Assembly (NCBI RefSeq): GCF_013282215.1
Contig: NZ_CP048103.1
Span: 992,001-1,056,000 of the forward strand
Direction: 5' to 3'
Source: Kroppenstedtia eburnea
GTDB lineage: Bacteria; Bacillota; Bacilli; Thermoactinomycetales; DSM-45169
Length of the DNA: 64,000 nt
The notes under the pieces were generated by a model that saw only the letters and a program-made list of their open reading frames with translations, did not search any database and was not told where the DNA came from. The position numbers and the translations under genes are program-made. Below are positions 41,956 to 51,340 of this stretch, in pieces; within the stretch, counting starts at the first letter, position 1; every line of letters begins with the position of its first letter.

Positions 41956-43035
41956 ATGTGGGGTGAAAACCGGCTTACCCGGATGTTGGGCATCCGTTAT
42001 CCCGTGATCCAGGCCGGGATGGCAGGAGGGGCCGCCATGCCGGAGCTGGTGGCTGCCGTCTCCGAAGCGGGGGGATTGGGAACCCTTGGCGCCGGTTATT
42101 TATCACCGGAGGGGATCCGGGAAGCGATCCGGGAGATCCGGAGTCGGACCGATCGGCCTTTTGCCGTCAACCTGTTGGTCACTCAGGAGCCCTCCCCCTC
42201 AGCTGAGGAATTGCAACGGGGGAGGGAACTGCTGGCACCGGTACAGCGGGAGATGGGGCTGGAACCCGGGGAGCCGGCCCGGTATGCTCCATCCTTTGCA
42301 GCGCAGATGGAGGTACTGGTGGAGGAGAAGATCCCTGTCTTCAGCTTCACCTTTGCCATCCCGGAACAAAAGTGGCTGAATCGGCTGAAGGAGGAGGGCA
42401 CGATCCTGATCGGGACAGCGACCACGGTGCGGGAGGGGAAACTCCTGGAAGCGGCGGGGGTGGATCTGGTGACGGCCCAAGGGGCGGAAGCCGGCGGTCA
42501 CCGGGGCACATTTGCCGGGACCTATGAACAGGGAATGGTCGGTACCATGGCGCTGGTTCCCCAGTTGGTGGACGGGATCGGGCTGCCGGTCATTGCCGCC
42601 GGCGGGATCATGGACGGCCGCGGATTGGCGGCGGCTTTGGCCTTGGGGGCCGAAGGAGTGCAGATGGGGACGGCTTTTCTCACTTGTACGGAGAGCGGGG
42701 CTCATGAGGTGCATCAGGCACAAATCCTGGAAGGAACTGAGGACAGCACCGTGGTGACGCGGGCCTTTTCAGGGAAACCGGCCCGGGGGATCCGCAACCG
42801 GTTTATTGATCAGCTGGCGGGACGGGAAGAGGAGATTCCGCCGTACCCGGTGCAAAACGCCCTGACGAGGGAAATCCGCCAAGCCGCCGCCCGCAGAAAG
42901 GATCCGGAAAGGATGAGCCTCTGGGCCGGACAGGGGCTGCGTCTCTCCCGCAGGCAGGGGGCCGGGGAGCTGGTTCACCAGGTGGTGACCGAGGCGGAAG
43001 CGGTCTGGAAGAGGTTCGGAGACCAAAAGGGATAA
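41956..43035 (+). CDS. nitronate monooxygenase/2-nitropropane dioxygenase family protein
   Basis: 359 residues, FMN-binding TIM barrel. YPVIQAGMAGGAAMPELVAA at the start, AVNLLVTQEPS, then the conserved LVTAQGAEAGGHRGTF (His as the likely catalytic base) and PVIAAGGIMDGRGLAAALAL, GAEGVQMGTAFL phosphate-binding strands. It oxidises nitronates to carbonyl compounds and nitrite, or is an enoyl-ACP reductase II-type relative; the family is mixed. ATG 41956 follows AAGGAGGAG. Single gene. Confidence 0.85.
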   Translation: MWGENRLTRMLGIRYPVIQAGMAGGAAMPELVAAVSEAGGLGTLGAGYLSPEGIREAIREIRSRTDRPFAVNLLVTQEPSPSAEELQRGRELLAPVQREMGLEPGEPARYAPSFAAQMEVLVEEKIPVFSFTFAIPEQKWLNRLKEEGTILIGTATTVREGKLLEAAGVDLVTAQGAEAGGHRGTFAGTYEQGMVGTMALVPQLVDGIGLPVIAAGGIMDGRGLAAALALGAEGVQMGTAFLTCTESGAHEVHQAQILEGTEDSTVVTRAFSGKPARGIRNRFIDQLAGREEEIPPYPVQNALTREIRQAAARRKDPERMSLWAGQGLRLSRRQGAGELVHQVVTEAEAVWKRFGDQKG

Positions 43036-43053
43036 AACGGAAATAATCGCATT

Positions 43054-43365
43054 AGGGTGTGTCCGGGAATTCTAGTACTGAAGGAAAGAGGGTACCCCGG
43101 TGCCTCAAAGCAAGCCACGCCCTGGGAGCGTGGTGAAAACATCGTCATACCCACAGGGCACAAGTCTCGCCAGGGTCGCTTCGCTCCCCGGTCTCGCTAT
43201 GCACTCACCAGTACAAGTCTCGCCAGGGTCACTCCGTTCCCGGTCTCGCTATGGGAGGGTTGGGTTTCACATGAAGTGACTTTGGCTCGCAAGAACAACG
43301 GAACGAGATGTGAAACCCAATCCCGACCGGCCCGGCCCCAGATATGGATTTATCAGACACACCCT
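43054..43365. mobile_element. MITE-like repeat, family 2b, composite copy
   Basis: 312 bp bounded by TAGGGTGTGTC and GACACACCCTA, i.e. 10-bp inverted ends flanked by TA on both sides. It contains two tandem copies of the module shared with family 1 (CACAAGTCTCGCCAGGGTC ... GGTCTCGCTATG, at about 43158 and 43215) and, reversed, the GGTCGGGATTGGGTTTCACAT core of family 2. So it joins both families. No transposase. It fills the gap between the monooxygenase and aldehyde dehydrogenase genes. Confidence 0.75.
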
Positions 43366-43447
43366 ACGATTTATGTGTGAATAAGGAGTCGCCGGTCCGA
43401 AACTATGGTAGAGTGAAGAAAAAGAATTTTTGGAGGAGGCCGACAGG

Positions 43448-44818
43448 ATGGTGGATGCAACCTCCCTTCTTCAGAACCAGAGAGCCTTTTTCCGCAGCGG
43501 GAAAACACAGGAGATCGATGACCGCCGGGAAAGCCTGAAAAAGTTGCGGGAAGCGATTCAGTCCCGGGAAGCGGACATCATGGAGGCACTGAAACAGGAT
43601 CTTAACAAATCGGAACAGGAAGCCTTTGTCACTGAAGTCGGGTATATGGTTCAGGAAATCAGCTTCGTCACCAAAAACATGAAGTTCTGGGCCCGGCCGC
43701 AAAAAGTGAAAACCGCCCTCACCCATGTGGGCTCCAGCGGTTACATCTATCCGGAACCCTATGGTGTCTCCCTGATCATCGCACCCTGGAACTATCCGTT
43801 CATGCTGGCGCTCTCCCCTTTGATCGGAGCGGTCGCCGCAGGCAACTGTGTGGTTCTCAAACCATCGGAGCTGACGCCCCATGTCTCCGCCCTGTTGGCG
43901 GATCTGATCGCCGACACCTTTGATCCCGGTCATGTGACCGTGGTGGAGGGCGGTGCCGATACCAGCACTGAATTGTTGAAGCAACCCTTTGACAAGATCT
44001 TTTTCACCGGGAGCCCCGGAGTGGGCCGGATCGTGATGGAGGCGGCAGCCAAACACTTGACCCCGGTCACCCTGGAGCTGGGCGGCAAGAGCCCGGCGAT
44101 TGTGGATCAGGATGCCGACCTTTCCCTGGCGGCCAAGCGGATCGCCTGGGGCAAGTGGTTAAATGCGGGCCAGACCTGTGTCGCCCCGGATTACCTCTGG
44201 GTCCATGAGGAAATAAAAGAAGAGCTGATCCAGCAGCTGAGGGAGGCGATCCGGCGGTTTTACGGGGAGAACCCCCTGCAAAACCCCGATTACACCCGGA
44301 TTGTGAATGAGAGGCACTTTAACCGTCTCACCGCCTATCTTCGGGAAGGGAATTCCATCTTCGGCGGGGAGACGGATCCGGAACAGCTGAAGATCGCTCC
44401 CACCTTGCTGGAGGGCGTGACATGGGGGCAATCGGTGATGGAGGATGAAATTTTCGGACCGATCCTGCCGGTGTTGACCTTCAGGGATCTCTCCCACGTG
44501 GTGGAGCAGGTGACGGCGCGGCCCAAACCGCTGGCCCTCTACTATTTTTCCAACAACAGAGGAAAACAGGAGAAGATTTTGCACTCCATCTCCTTCGGTG
44601 GCGGATGTATCAATGACACCATCATGCACCTGGCCACCCCCTACCTCCCCTTTGGCGGCGTGGGCAACAGCGGGCTCGGAAACTATCACGGCAAGCACAG
44701 TTTCGACTGTTTCTCCCACCAGAAGAGCGTCCTGAAACAGACCAACAAGTTTGACCTGCCCTTCCGCTATCCCTCCAGCAAAAACGGACTGAGGGTTCTC
44801 AGAAAGATCATGAAATAA
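43448..44818 (+). CDS. aldehyde dehydrogenase (class 3, YwdH-like)
   Basis: 456 residues. APWNYPFMLALSPLIGAVAA is the cofactor/substrate segment, FFTGSPGVGRIVMEAAAKHL the nucleotide-binding Gly loop, VTLELGGKSPAIV the catalytic Glu strand, and NAGQTCVAPDY the active-site Cys. The short length and C-terminal KQTNKFDLPFRYPSS point to the class 3, fatty-aldehyde type. NAD(P)-dependent oxidation of medium- or long-chain aldehydes is likely. ATG 43448 has GGAGGAGG upstream. Single gene followed by a terminator. Confidence 0.92.
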   Translation: MVDATSLLQNQRAFFRSGKTQEIDDRRESLKKLREAIQSREADIMEALKQDLNKSEQEAFVTEVGYMVQEISFVTKNMKFWARPQKVKTALTHVGSSGYIYPEPYGVSLIIAPWNYPFMLALSPLIGAVAAGNCVVLKPSELTPHVSALLADLIADTFDPGHVTVVEGGADTSTELLKQPFDKIFFTGSPGVGRIVMEAAAKHLTPVTLELGGKSPAIVDQDADLSLAAKRIAWGKWLNAGQTCVAPDYLWVHEEIKEELIQQLREAIRRFYGENPLQNPDYTRIVNERHFNRLTAYLREGNSIFGGETDPEQLKIAPTLLEGVTWGQSVMEDEIFGPILPVLTFRDLSHVVEQVTARPKPLALYYFSNNRGKQEKILHSISFGGGCINDTIMHLATPYLPFGGVGNSGLGNYHGKHSFDCFSHQKSVLKQTNKFDLPFRYPSSKNGLRVLRKIMK

Positions 44819-44825
44819 AGGCAAT

Positions 44826-44850
44826 CCGCCCCGTATCGGGGCGGTTGTTG
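44826..44850 (+). terminator. intrinsic terminator
   Basis: CCGCCCCG (44826-44833) with CGGGGCGG (44837-44844), then TTGTTG. Confidence 0.7.
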
Positions 44851-44893
44851 ATTATAAACTGTAAAGATGGTTCGAATTTCCGTCTATTGGATC

Positions 44894-44988
44894 TTGACAC
44901 CCTTTTTGCAGAAAGTGTAGTCTGTGTGTAACCGGTTACAGGATAAGTGACCTTCTCTTTTTTTTCTTTTATGTGTAACCGGTTACAC
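44894..44988 (+). promoter_or_regulatory. rbs operon promoter with two RbsR operators
   Basis: TTGACA (44894-44899) and TAGTCT (44918-44923), 18-bp spacer. Two LacI-type palindromes follow: TGTAACCGGTTACA (44927-44940) and GTGTAACCGGTTACAC (44973-44988), 47 bp apart centre to centre. The first covers the start of transcription, the second the leader just before rbsR, so RbsR can block its own operon. The central CpG of AACCGGTT is the usual LacI-family kink site. Confidence 0.85.
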
Positions 44989-45006
44989 AGGGAGTGAATC
45001 CAGCGT

Positions 45007-46008
45007 ATGACAACGATACGAGATGTGGCCAGGGAGGCAGGGGTTTCCGTGGCGACGGTATCCCGGGTTTTGAACGGAAAAGGGTATGTGAACCTGGAGA
45101 CCGAGGCTCGGGTGCGGGAGGTGATCCGGGAGTTGGACTACCGGCCCAACTCAGTGGCCCGCAGTCTGACCAGTCGCAAAACAGGAACGATCGCTGTGAT
45201 CCTGCCGGATATTATGAACCCCTTTTTTTCCGAACTGGCCCGGGCGGTGGAAGATACGGCGAGATCCCGGGGATTCACGGTGATTATCTGTAATTCCGAT
45301 GACTTGGATGTCCGGGAGAAGTCTTATATCAAAGTACTCCACCAGAAATATATCGACGGAATCATTTTCGCTTCCAGCACCCTGGGGGAAGAAGATCTGG
45401 AGTACATGATCCGGCACCACATTCCGTTGGTGGTGTTGGACCGGGCTCCGGGTCAGGGCGGATGTTCCGTGATCCGTTCCAAAAATGCCGAGGGAGCGAA
45501 GCTGGCCGTTCAGCATCTGTTGGATTCGGGATGCCGCAAAATTGCCCATATCGCCGGCCCGCAGGAATTGATCACGGCCCGGGAGCGGCTGAAAGGATAC
45601 CGGGAGATGGTGGAAGGACGCCCTTGGTTTGAAGAATCCCTGATTGTGCCGGGCCATTTCTCCATTGCCGGGGGCAAGGGGGCCGTTCAGGCGCTGCTGG
45701 AGTTTCATCCTGATCTGGACGGAATTTTCGCCGGCAATGACCTGATGGCGGTGGGTGCGCTCAAAGCGTTGCATCGGATGGGAGTGAAGGTGCCGGAGGA
45801 GGTGTCCCTGTGCGGTTTCGACGGGGTGGGGGCCGCCGAGTGGACCGAACCGGAGTTGACCACGATTGCCCAGCCGATCTATGAGATCGGAGCCCGGGCC
45901 GCCCTGCACCTGATCGACCGGGTTCAGGAGAAAACGGATGAGCTGGTGGACCTGGAGCTGGATATTCATCTGATTCAGCGGCATTCGACGAGGAGGCGAA
46001 GGAATTGA
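45007..46008 (+). CDS. rbsR: ribose operon repressor, LacI family
   Basis: 333 residues. HTH and hinge at 1-60 (TTIRDVAREAGVSVATVSRV, then RPNSVARSLTSRKTG), then a periplasmic-binding-protein-like ligand domain (TIAVILPDIMNPFFSELARA, FDGVGAAEWTEPELTTIAQP). First gene of rbsRKDACB, the same order as in Bacillus. It binds the two AACCGGTT palindromes upstream and is released by ribose or a ribose derivative. The stop overlaps the TTG start of rbsK. Confidence 0.92.
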   Translation: MTTIRDVAREAGVSVATVSRVLNGKGYVNLETEARVREVIRELDYRPNSVARSLTSRKTGTIAVILPDIMNPFFSELARAVEDTARSRGFTVIICNSDDLDVREKSYIKVLHQKYIDGIIFASSTLGEEDLEYMIRHHIPLVVLDRAPGQGGCSVIRSKNAEGAKLAVQHLLDSGCRKIAHIAGPQELITARERLKGYREMVEGRPWFEESLIVPGHFSIAGGKGAVQALLEFHPDLDGIFAGNDLMAVGALKALHRMGVKVPEEVSLCGFDGVGAAEWTEPELTTIAQPIYEIGARAALHLIDRVQEKTDELVDLELDIHLIQRHSTRRRRN

Positions 46009-46943
46009 AAGAGAGACCGGCCCGTGTGGCGGTGATTGGCAGTCTGAATATGGACGTGGTGGTTCAGACCTCGCGACCGCCGCAGATGGGAGAGACTGTG
46101 CTGGGGGAGGCGGTCCACTTCATCCCCGGAGGCAAAGGGGCCAATCAGGCGGTGGCGGCGGCCCGGTTGGGAGCCCATACGGAGATGATCGGCTCGGTGG
46201 GATGTGATCCCTTTGGACAGTCCCTGCTGGAATCTTTGCAGAAGAGCGGGGTGGAGACGACGGCGGTGAAAACCGTCTCCACCGCTCCCACCGGTGTGGC
46301 TTCCATTCAGCTCTCCGGAGGGGACAACAGCATCATCGTGGTTCCGGGTGCCAACAGCCATTGCCTCCCCGAGGATGTGGAGGCCGGCAGGGAGCGGATC
46401 GCCGGAGTGGATGTGGTTCTGTTGCAGTTGGAGATTCCTCTGGAGACGGTGATGGCGGCGGCCCGGACGGCCAAGGAACTGGGAAAAAAGGTGGTGCTGA
46501 ATCCCGCTCCCGCCCGGGAGCTGCCCGGGGAGTTATATCGGCTGGCGGATGTGATCACCCCCAACCGCTCTGAACTGGAGCTCCTTTCCGGTCATCCGGC
46601 GCAGGAAGAGGAGTTGGCTGAAGCCATGCAGGTGTTGCTGGACAAGGGGGTCGGCTGTGTGGTGACCACTCTCGGAGAGGAGGGGGCTGCGATCCTGTCT
46701 GCAGAAGGGTTCCGGCGGGTGGCGGTTCATCCCGTGGATGTGGTGGATACCACCGGTGCGGGGGATGCCTTTAACGCGGGGCTCGCCTGCGCTCTTTCCG
46801 AAGGGTTGGAGCTTGCAGAAGCCGTCGACTACGCGGGCCGGGTGGCCGCTCTTGCCGTCACCCGGCTGGGGGCCCAGGAAGGCATGCCGACCCGGCGGGA
46901 AGTGGAAGATTTTCATGGAACGGAAAGGAAGGACGACAAATGA
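46005..46943 (+). CDS. rbsK: ribokinase
   Basis: 312 residues, PfkB family. N-terminal GSLNMDVVV and PGGKGANQAVAAARLG (41-56) bind ribose; DTTGAGDAFNAGLACAL (248-264) holds the anion hole and catalytic Asp254. Phosphorylates D-ribose to ribose 5-phosphate with ATP. The TTG start at 46005 has GGAGGCGAAGGAA upstream and overlaps the rbsR stop, so translation is coupled. The rbsD ATG overlaps its stop in turn. Confidence 0.93.
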   Translation: MKERPARVAVIGSLNMDVVVQTSRPPQMGETVLGEAVHFIPGGKGANQAVAAARLGAHTEMIGSVGCDPFGQSLLESLQKSGVETTAVKTVSTAPTGVASIQLSGGDNSIIVVPGANSHCLPEDVEAGRERIAGVDVVLLQLEIPLETVMAAARTAKELGKKVVLNPAPARELPGELYRLADVITPNRSELELLSGHPAQEEELAEAMQVLLDKGVGCVVTTLGEEGAAILSAEGFRRVAVHPVDVVDTTGAGDAFNAGLACALSEGLELAEAVDYAGRVAALAVTRLGAQEGMPTRREVEDFHGTERKDDK

Positions 46944-47335
46944 AGAAGACGATGTTGTTAAACAGTCATCTTTCCAGGGTGATCAGTGAGTTGGGTCACA
47001 CCGACCACATTGTGATTGCGGATGCCGGTCTTCCGATCCCGTCGGAGACGGAGCGGATCGATCTGGCACTGCGTCCCGGCACCCCGGGGTTTGGGGAGAC
47101 GCTGGAGGTCATCTTGTCGGAGATGATGGTGGAAAAAGCGATTCTGGCCAAGGAGACGGCAGAGGTGAGTCCCTCTCTGCATCAGGAGCTGATGCGGAAA
47201 CTTCCGGAGGTGTCATGGGAGACGATCTCCCATGAGGAACTGAAAGCCCTGACCGGGAAAGCCAAAGCAGTGGTCCGCACCGGGGAGTGCACCCCCTATG
47301 CCAATGTGATCCTGCAAGCAGGTGTCCCTTTCTGA
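46940..47335 (+). CDS. rbsD: D-ribose pyranase
   Basis: 131 residues, full length for RbsD. MKKTMLLNSHLSRVISELGH contains the conserved NSxLS with catalytic His near 20, followed by DHIVIADAGLPIP; the C-terminus VVRTGECTPYANVILQAGVP is the other active-site edge (Tyr/Asn). Converts beta-pyranose ribose into the furanose form for the kinase. ATGA overlap with rbsK; about 15 bp to rbsA. Confidence 0.95.
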   Translation: MKKTMLLNSHLSRVISELGHTDHIVIADAGLPIPSETERIDLALRPGTPGFGETLEVILSEMMVEKAILAKETAEVSPSLHQELMRKLPEVSWETISHEELKALTGKAKAVVRTGECTPYANVILQAGVPF

Positions 47336-47349
47336 AAGAAGGTGAAACC

Positions 47350-48846
47350 ATGACCAAACCGCTCCTGGAAATGACCCAAATCCAAAAGTCCTTCTCCGGT
47401 GTCCAAGTCCTGACTGACGCGGGCTTCTCCCTGGATCGGGGGGAAGTGCACGCCCTGATGGGGGAAAACGGAGCTGGCAAGTCCACCCTGATGAAAATCC
47501 TGGGCGGCATCTATCGGAAAGACGGGGGCAGGGTGATGGTCTCCGGGGTGGAACGGGACATTTCCAATCCCCGGGAGGCGACTGGATTGGGAATCGCCAT
47601 GATCCATCAGGAGCTCAACCTGATTCCCCATCTCTCCGTGATGGAAAACCTCTTTCTCGGCCGGGAGTTTGTCTTTGGGCGAACCGGCTGGATCCGCTGG
47701 AACCGGATGAAGGCGGAGGCGAAAAAGTGGCTGGAACAGTTGGAGATGGATCTCGATCCTTCAGTGCAAACAGGGGATCTCTCCGTCGGTCAGCAACAGA
47801 TGGTGGAGATCGCCAAGGCGCTGTCCCTGGAGGCCAAGATCCTGGTGCTGGATGAGCCGACGGCGGCGCTGACCAACCGCGAGATCGAGTCCCTGTTCAA
47901 CGTGATCCGTTCTTTGAAAAAACAGGGGGTGGGAATGATCTACATCTCCCACCGGATGGAAGAAATTTTTGAAATCTGTGACCGAATCACAGTGATGCGG
48001 GACGGGGAAACGGTGGGAACCCGGATCAGCAGTGAGACGGACATGAATGAGCTGGTCCGGATGATGGTGGGGCGGGAGATCAAGAACCGTTATCCCCGCA
48101 ATCCCGTGCCGCCCGGAGAAGAACGACTCTCTGTTGAGGGATTGACCCGGAAGGGGGAGGTGAAGGACGTCACCTTCTCCATCCGCCAGGGTGAGATCGT
48201 CGGACTGGCCGGGCTGATGGGGGCGGGTCGGACGGAAACGGCGGACCTTCTCTTCGGTATCAGAAAGCCTGACGGTGGAACCATCCGCATCGACGGGCAG
48301 GAGGTTCGGATCCGGCGTCCGGAAGACGCGATCCGACACGGGATCGCCTATGTCACAGAAGATCGCAAGCAGGAGGGGTTGGTACTTCCCCTTTCCGTCA
48401 GGGAAAACCTGTCCCTGCCCAACCTCCCTTCCCTCTCCTCCTGGGGGGTGATTCACCGGCAGAAAGAGGCGCGCCTGACTGAAGAGACAGTGAAAACCCT
48501 GTCGGTCAAGACATCCGGTCCGGAGCAGGAGATCCGAACCTTGAGCGGGGGGAATCAGCAGAAGGTGGTCATCGGCAAATGGTTGGCCACTTCCCCCCGG
48601 GTGCTGATTCTGGATGAACCCACCCGGGGCGTGGACATCGGGGCCAAGGAAGAGATCTACCGCCTGATGGACCGATTGGCCCGGGAAGGGTTGGCGATCC
48701 TGCTCATTTCCTCGGATTTGCCGGAAGTACTGGGGATGAGTGACCGGGTGCTGGTGATGCACGAAGGGCGGGTCACCGGCCGATTTGAAAAAGGTGAGGC
48801 GACACAGGAGAATGTGATGAGAGCCGCCTCGGGAGGTGAAGTGTGA
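47350..48846 (+). CDS. rbsA: ribose ABC transporter ATPase, double-domain
   Basis: 498 residues with two ABC domains. Walker A GENGAGKST (38-46), LSVGQQQMVEIAKAL and LVLDEPTAALTN in the first; the second has the degenerate Walker A GLMGAGRTE typical of RbsA, with LSGGNQQKVVIGKWL and LILDEPTRGVD. Cytoplasmic ATPase of the ribose importer. ATG 47350 follows AAGAAGGTG. The stop overlaps the start of rbsC. Confidence 0.95.
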   Translation: MTKPLLEMTQIQKSFSGVQVLTDAGFSLDRGEVHALMGENGAGKSTLMKILGGIYRKDGGRVMVSGVERDISNPREATGLGIAMIHQELNLIPHLSVMENLFLGREFVFGRTGWIRWNRMKAEAKKWLEQLEMDLDPSVQTGDLSVGQQQMVEIAKALSLEAKILVLDEPTAALTNREIESLFNVIRSLKKQGVGMIYISHRMEEIFEICDRITVMRDGETVGTRISSETDMNELVRMMVGREIKNRYPRNPVPPGEERLSVEGLTRKGEVKDVTFSIRQGEIVGLAGLMGAGRTETADLLFGIRKPDGGTIRIDGQEVRIRRPEDAIRHGIAYVTEDRKQEGLVLPLSVRENLSLPNLPSLSSWGVIHRQKEARLTEETVKTLSVKTSGPEQEIRTLSGGNQQKVVIGKWLATSPRVLILDEPTRGVDIGAKEEIYRLMDRLAREGLAILLISSDLPEVLGMSDRVLVMHEGRVTGRFEKGEATQENVMRAASGGEV

Positions 48847-49796
48847 TGCAAACCCAACTGAAAAGTTCCGGGATTCGGGTGAGTTGGGTGCAAAAAGTCG
48901 GTCCCCTCCTGGGTCTGGGGGTGATCGTGGTTGCGCTGTCGCTCATCAGTCGGGACTTTCTGAGCATAACCAATATTTTCAATGTGCTCAGGCAGATCTC
49001 CATCAATGCCTTACTGGCCTTCGGGATGACCTTCGTCATCCTGACCGGGGGGATCGACCTCTCCGTCGGTTCCATTCTGGCTTTGTCCGGAGCCCTCAGC
49101 GCAGGGATGTTGGCTTCGGGGATGGATCCTTTCCTGGCCATCTTGACCGGGTTGGCAGCAGGCGCTCTGATGGGAGCGGTCAACGGAGCGTTGGTGACCA
49201 AAGGGCGGGTGGCGCCTTTTATCGCCACCCTGGCGACGATGACCGTCTTCCGGGGGCTGACCCTGGTCTACACCGAAGGCCGCCCGATCGCTTATGAGAG
49301 TGACCTCTTTTCCATGCTGGGCAAGGGATATTTCCTGGAGATTCCGATCCCGGTCATCTGGATGCTGATCTCCTTCCTCATCCTGTACTTTGTTCTGAAA
49401 AACACCACCTTCGGCCGCCATGTCTATGCGATTGGCGGCAATGAGGAAGCGGCGGTGCTCTCCGGCATCCGCACCCACCGGGTGAAGGTGTGGGTCTACG
49501 CCATCAGCGGTCTGTTCGCTTCCTTGGCGGGCATCATCCTGACCGCCCGCCTCAACTCCGCCCAGCCGACAGCAGGGACCAGCTATGAGCTGGATGCCAT
49601 CGCCGCTGTGGTCATCGGGGGGACCAGCCTGTCCGGAGGCAGGGGCTGGATCGTCGGCACCCTGATCGGTGCCATGATCATCGGGGTGTTGGACAACGGG
49701 CTCAATCTGCTCAATGTCTCTTCCTTCTACCAACAGGTGGTGAAGGGCGGGGTGATCCTGCTGGCGGTACTGTTGGACCGATCCAAGAAATCCTGA
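48846..49796 (+). CDS. rbsC: ribose ABC transporter permease
   Basis: About 316 residues, 8-10 membrane helices. FGMTFVILTGGIDLSVGSIL and the coupling loop GGNEEAAVLSGIRTHRVKVW are the signatures of the RbsC/AraH permease family, with GGTSLSGGRG near the C-terminus. Forms the transmembrane channel for ribose with RbsA. ATG 48846 overlaps the rbsA stop; GTG 48843 is the alternative. Confidence 0.95.
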   Translation: MQTQLKSSGIRVSWVQKVGPLLGLGVIVVALSLISRDFLSITNIFNVLRQISINALLAFGMTFVILTGGIDLSVGSILALSGALSAGMLASGMDPFLAILTGLAAGALMGAVNGALVTKGRVAPFIATLATMTVFRGLTLVYTEGRPIAYESDLFSMLGKGYFLEIPIPVIWMLISFLILYFVLKNTTFGRHVYAIGGNEEAAVLSGIRTHRVKVWVYAISGLFASLAGIILTARLNSAQPTAGTSYELDAIAAVVIGGTSLSGGRGWIVGTLIGAMIIGVLDNGLNLLNVSSFYQQVVKGGVILLAVLLDRSKKS

Positions 49797-49846
49797 ACCC
49801 GGTCAACGGGACTTTTGCATAAAAAATTTGTGAGGAGGAACCCAAA

Positions 49847-50770
49847 GTGAAAAAGATCTGGACCCTGTTGTTGGCTGCGGCGCTGGTCGTCGGCGTGCTG
49901 GCCGGCTGCTCCAGCGAATCCACTCTGGAAAAAGAGGAGAAGGCACCGGCAGGTGACAAGGTGAAGATCGGCCTGTCCGTCTCCACTCTGAACAACCCCT
50001 TTTTCGTCTCCTTGAAGGAAGGGGCGGAGGAAACCGCCAAAAAGGCGGGTGCCGAGCTGATCGTGGCCGATGCCCAGGATGATAACGCCAAGCAGTTGAA
50101 CGATGTGGAAGACCTGATCCAGAAAAATGTGGATATCCTGCTGATCAACCCGACGGACAGCAAAGCCGTCTCCACCGCCGTCGAATCCGCCAACAAAGCG
50201 GACATCCCCGTCATCACCGTCGACCGGGAGTCCGAAGGCGGCAAAGTGCTCGCCCATATCGCTTCGGACAACGTGGCCGGCGGGAAGATGGCCGGGGAGT
50301 TCATCCTGGAACAGCTGAAAAACAAAGGCAACATCGTCGAACTGGAAGGGATTCCGGGAACCTCCGCCGCACGTGACCGGGGCAAGGGCTTCCACCAGGC
50401 CGTTGATAACAAGGACGGTGTGAAAGTGGTCGCCTCCCAACCGGCCAACTTCAACCGGGACAAAGGGCTGACTGTGATGGAGAACATCCTCCAGAGCAAT
50501 AAGGAGATCGATGCCGTCTTCGCCCATAACGACGAAATGGCCCTGGGCGCTCTGCAAGCGATCCAAGCCGCCAAAAAAGAGATTGTGGTTGTCGGATTTG
50601 ACGCCACCGACGATGCGGTTAAATCGGTCAAAAAAGGTGATCTTGGGGCCACCATCGCCCAAAAACCGGAAGAAATCGGGAAAACCGGAATCAAAGTGGC
50701 CATCCAAGCCGCCAAAGGCGAAAAGGTGGACAAGTTCCACCCCGTGGAGCTGGAACTGATCAAGAAATGA
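49847..50770 (+). CDS. rbsB: ribose-binding lipoprotein
   Basis: 307 residues. Lipoprotein signal with lipobox LAGC (Cys21), then the mature sugar-binding protein: IGLSVSTLNNPFFVSLKEGA, LINPTDSKAVSTAVESAN, PVITVDRESEGGKVLAHIAS and DAVFAHNDEMALGALQAIQA, where Asp and Arg residues contact the sugar. Membrane-anchored, feeds ribose to RbsC/RbsA. GAGGAGG lies before the ATG and a terminator follows. Confidence 0.95.
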   Translation: MKKIWTLLLAAALVVGVLAGCSSESTLEKEEKAPAGDKVKIGLSVSTLNNPFFVSLKEGAEETAKKAGAELIVADAQDDNAKQLNDVEDLIQKNVDILLINPTDSKAVSTAVESANKADIPVITVDRESEGGKVLAHIASDNVAGGKMAGEFILEQLKNKGNIVELEGIPGTSAARDRGKGFHQAVDNKDGVKVVASQPANFNRDKGLTVMENILQSNKEIDAVFAHNDEMALGALQAIQAAKKEIVVVGFDATDDAVKSVKKGDLGATIAQKPEEIGKTGIKVAIQAAKGEKVDKFHPVELELIKK

Positions 50771-50790
50771 GTTTTGGAAGAAGGGAAGAA

Positions 50791-50816
50791 GTGCCGGTGA
50801 TGTGCCGGCGCTTTTT
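50791..50816 (+). terminator. terminator of the rbs operon
   Basis: GTGCCGG (50791-50797) with CCGGCGC (50805-50811, one G-T pair) followed by T5. Confidence 0.8.
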
Positions 50817-50851
50817 CTGTTTTTGGATTTTTGAGGGGGCAAACACCTCCG

Positions 50852-51310
50852 TCACCTTCCTGTCAGATGCGGAAACCGCTCCAACAATCGCCGGAAAATC
50901 AGTGTGATCGGCTCTGGCAAGTGATCGGGGCGGAAGTAGCGGACGTCTCCGCCTTCGGTGCCGTCTGCATGTAATCGGCCGTCGCGAATGTCCCGGGAGA
51001 GGTAGATGACAGTGACGGGGTAAAATCGGTCACCGTTGGGTAGTTCGGTGTAGAATTCCCGGCCGGAGAGCACAGTGATCAATTCCAGGTTGCCGATGTG
51101 GAGGCCGGTCTCCTCCAGCACTTCCCGTCGGGCCGTCTCTTCCGCCGACTCCCCGGGTTCCATCAGGCCGCCGGGGAGCCCCCAGTTGCCGGTATCGGTC
51201 CGCCGCTGCAACAAGATCCGGTCCTCTCCATCCAGGATGGCGACCGCCGCCCCGGCCAACAGCAGGGGAACAGTGCCCACTTTGGAGCGGAGAAAGTGTA
51301 TGTATTCCAT
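50852..51310 (-). CDS. NUDIX hydrolase
   Basis: About 152 residues. The Nudix box is GGLMEPGESAEETARREVLE followed by ETG, with all conserved Gly, Arg and Glu residues. Preceded by ILLQRRTDTGNWGLPGG. Hydrolyses a nucleoside diphosphate linked to another group; substrate not predictable. ATG 51310 has GGGAGG 8 bp upstream, better than ATG 51340. A MITE-like repeat begins 31 bp upstream and so lies in its promoter region. Confidence 0.9.
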   Translation of the reverse strand: MEYIHFLRSKVGTVPLLLAGAAVAILDGEDRILLQRRTDTGNWGLPGGLMEPGESAEETARREVLEETGLHIGNLELITVLSGREFYTELPNGDRFYPVTVIYLSRDIRDGRLHADGTEGGDVRYFRPDHLPEPITLIFRRLLERFPHLTGR

Positions 51311-51340
51311 CGGTTCGTACCTCCCGATTATGTACTCCAT

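Noticed and set aside
43157-43252. Tandem ACAAGTCTCGCC...GGTCTCGCTAT modules looked like tRNA-type arms or short direct repeats
   Set aside because: No cloverleaf can be drawn and only two units occur; they belong to the composite repeat element. Not a CRISPR array.
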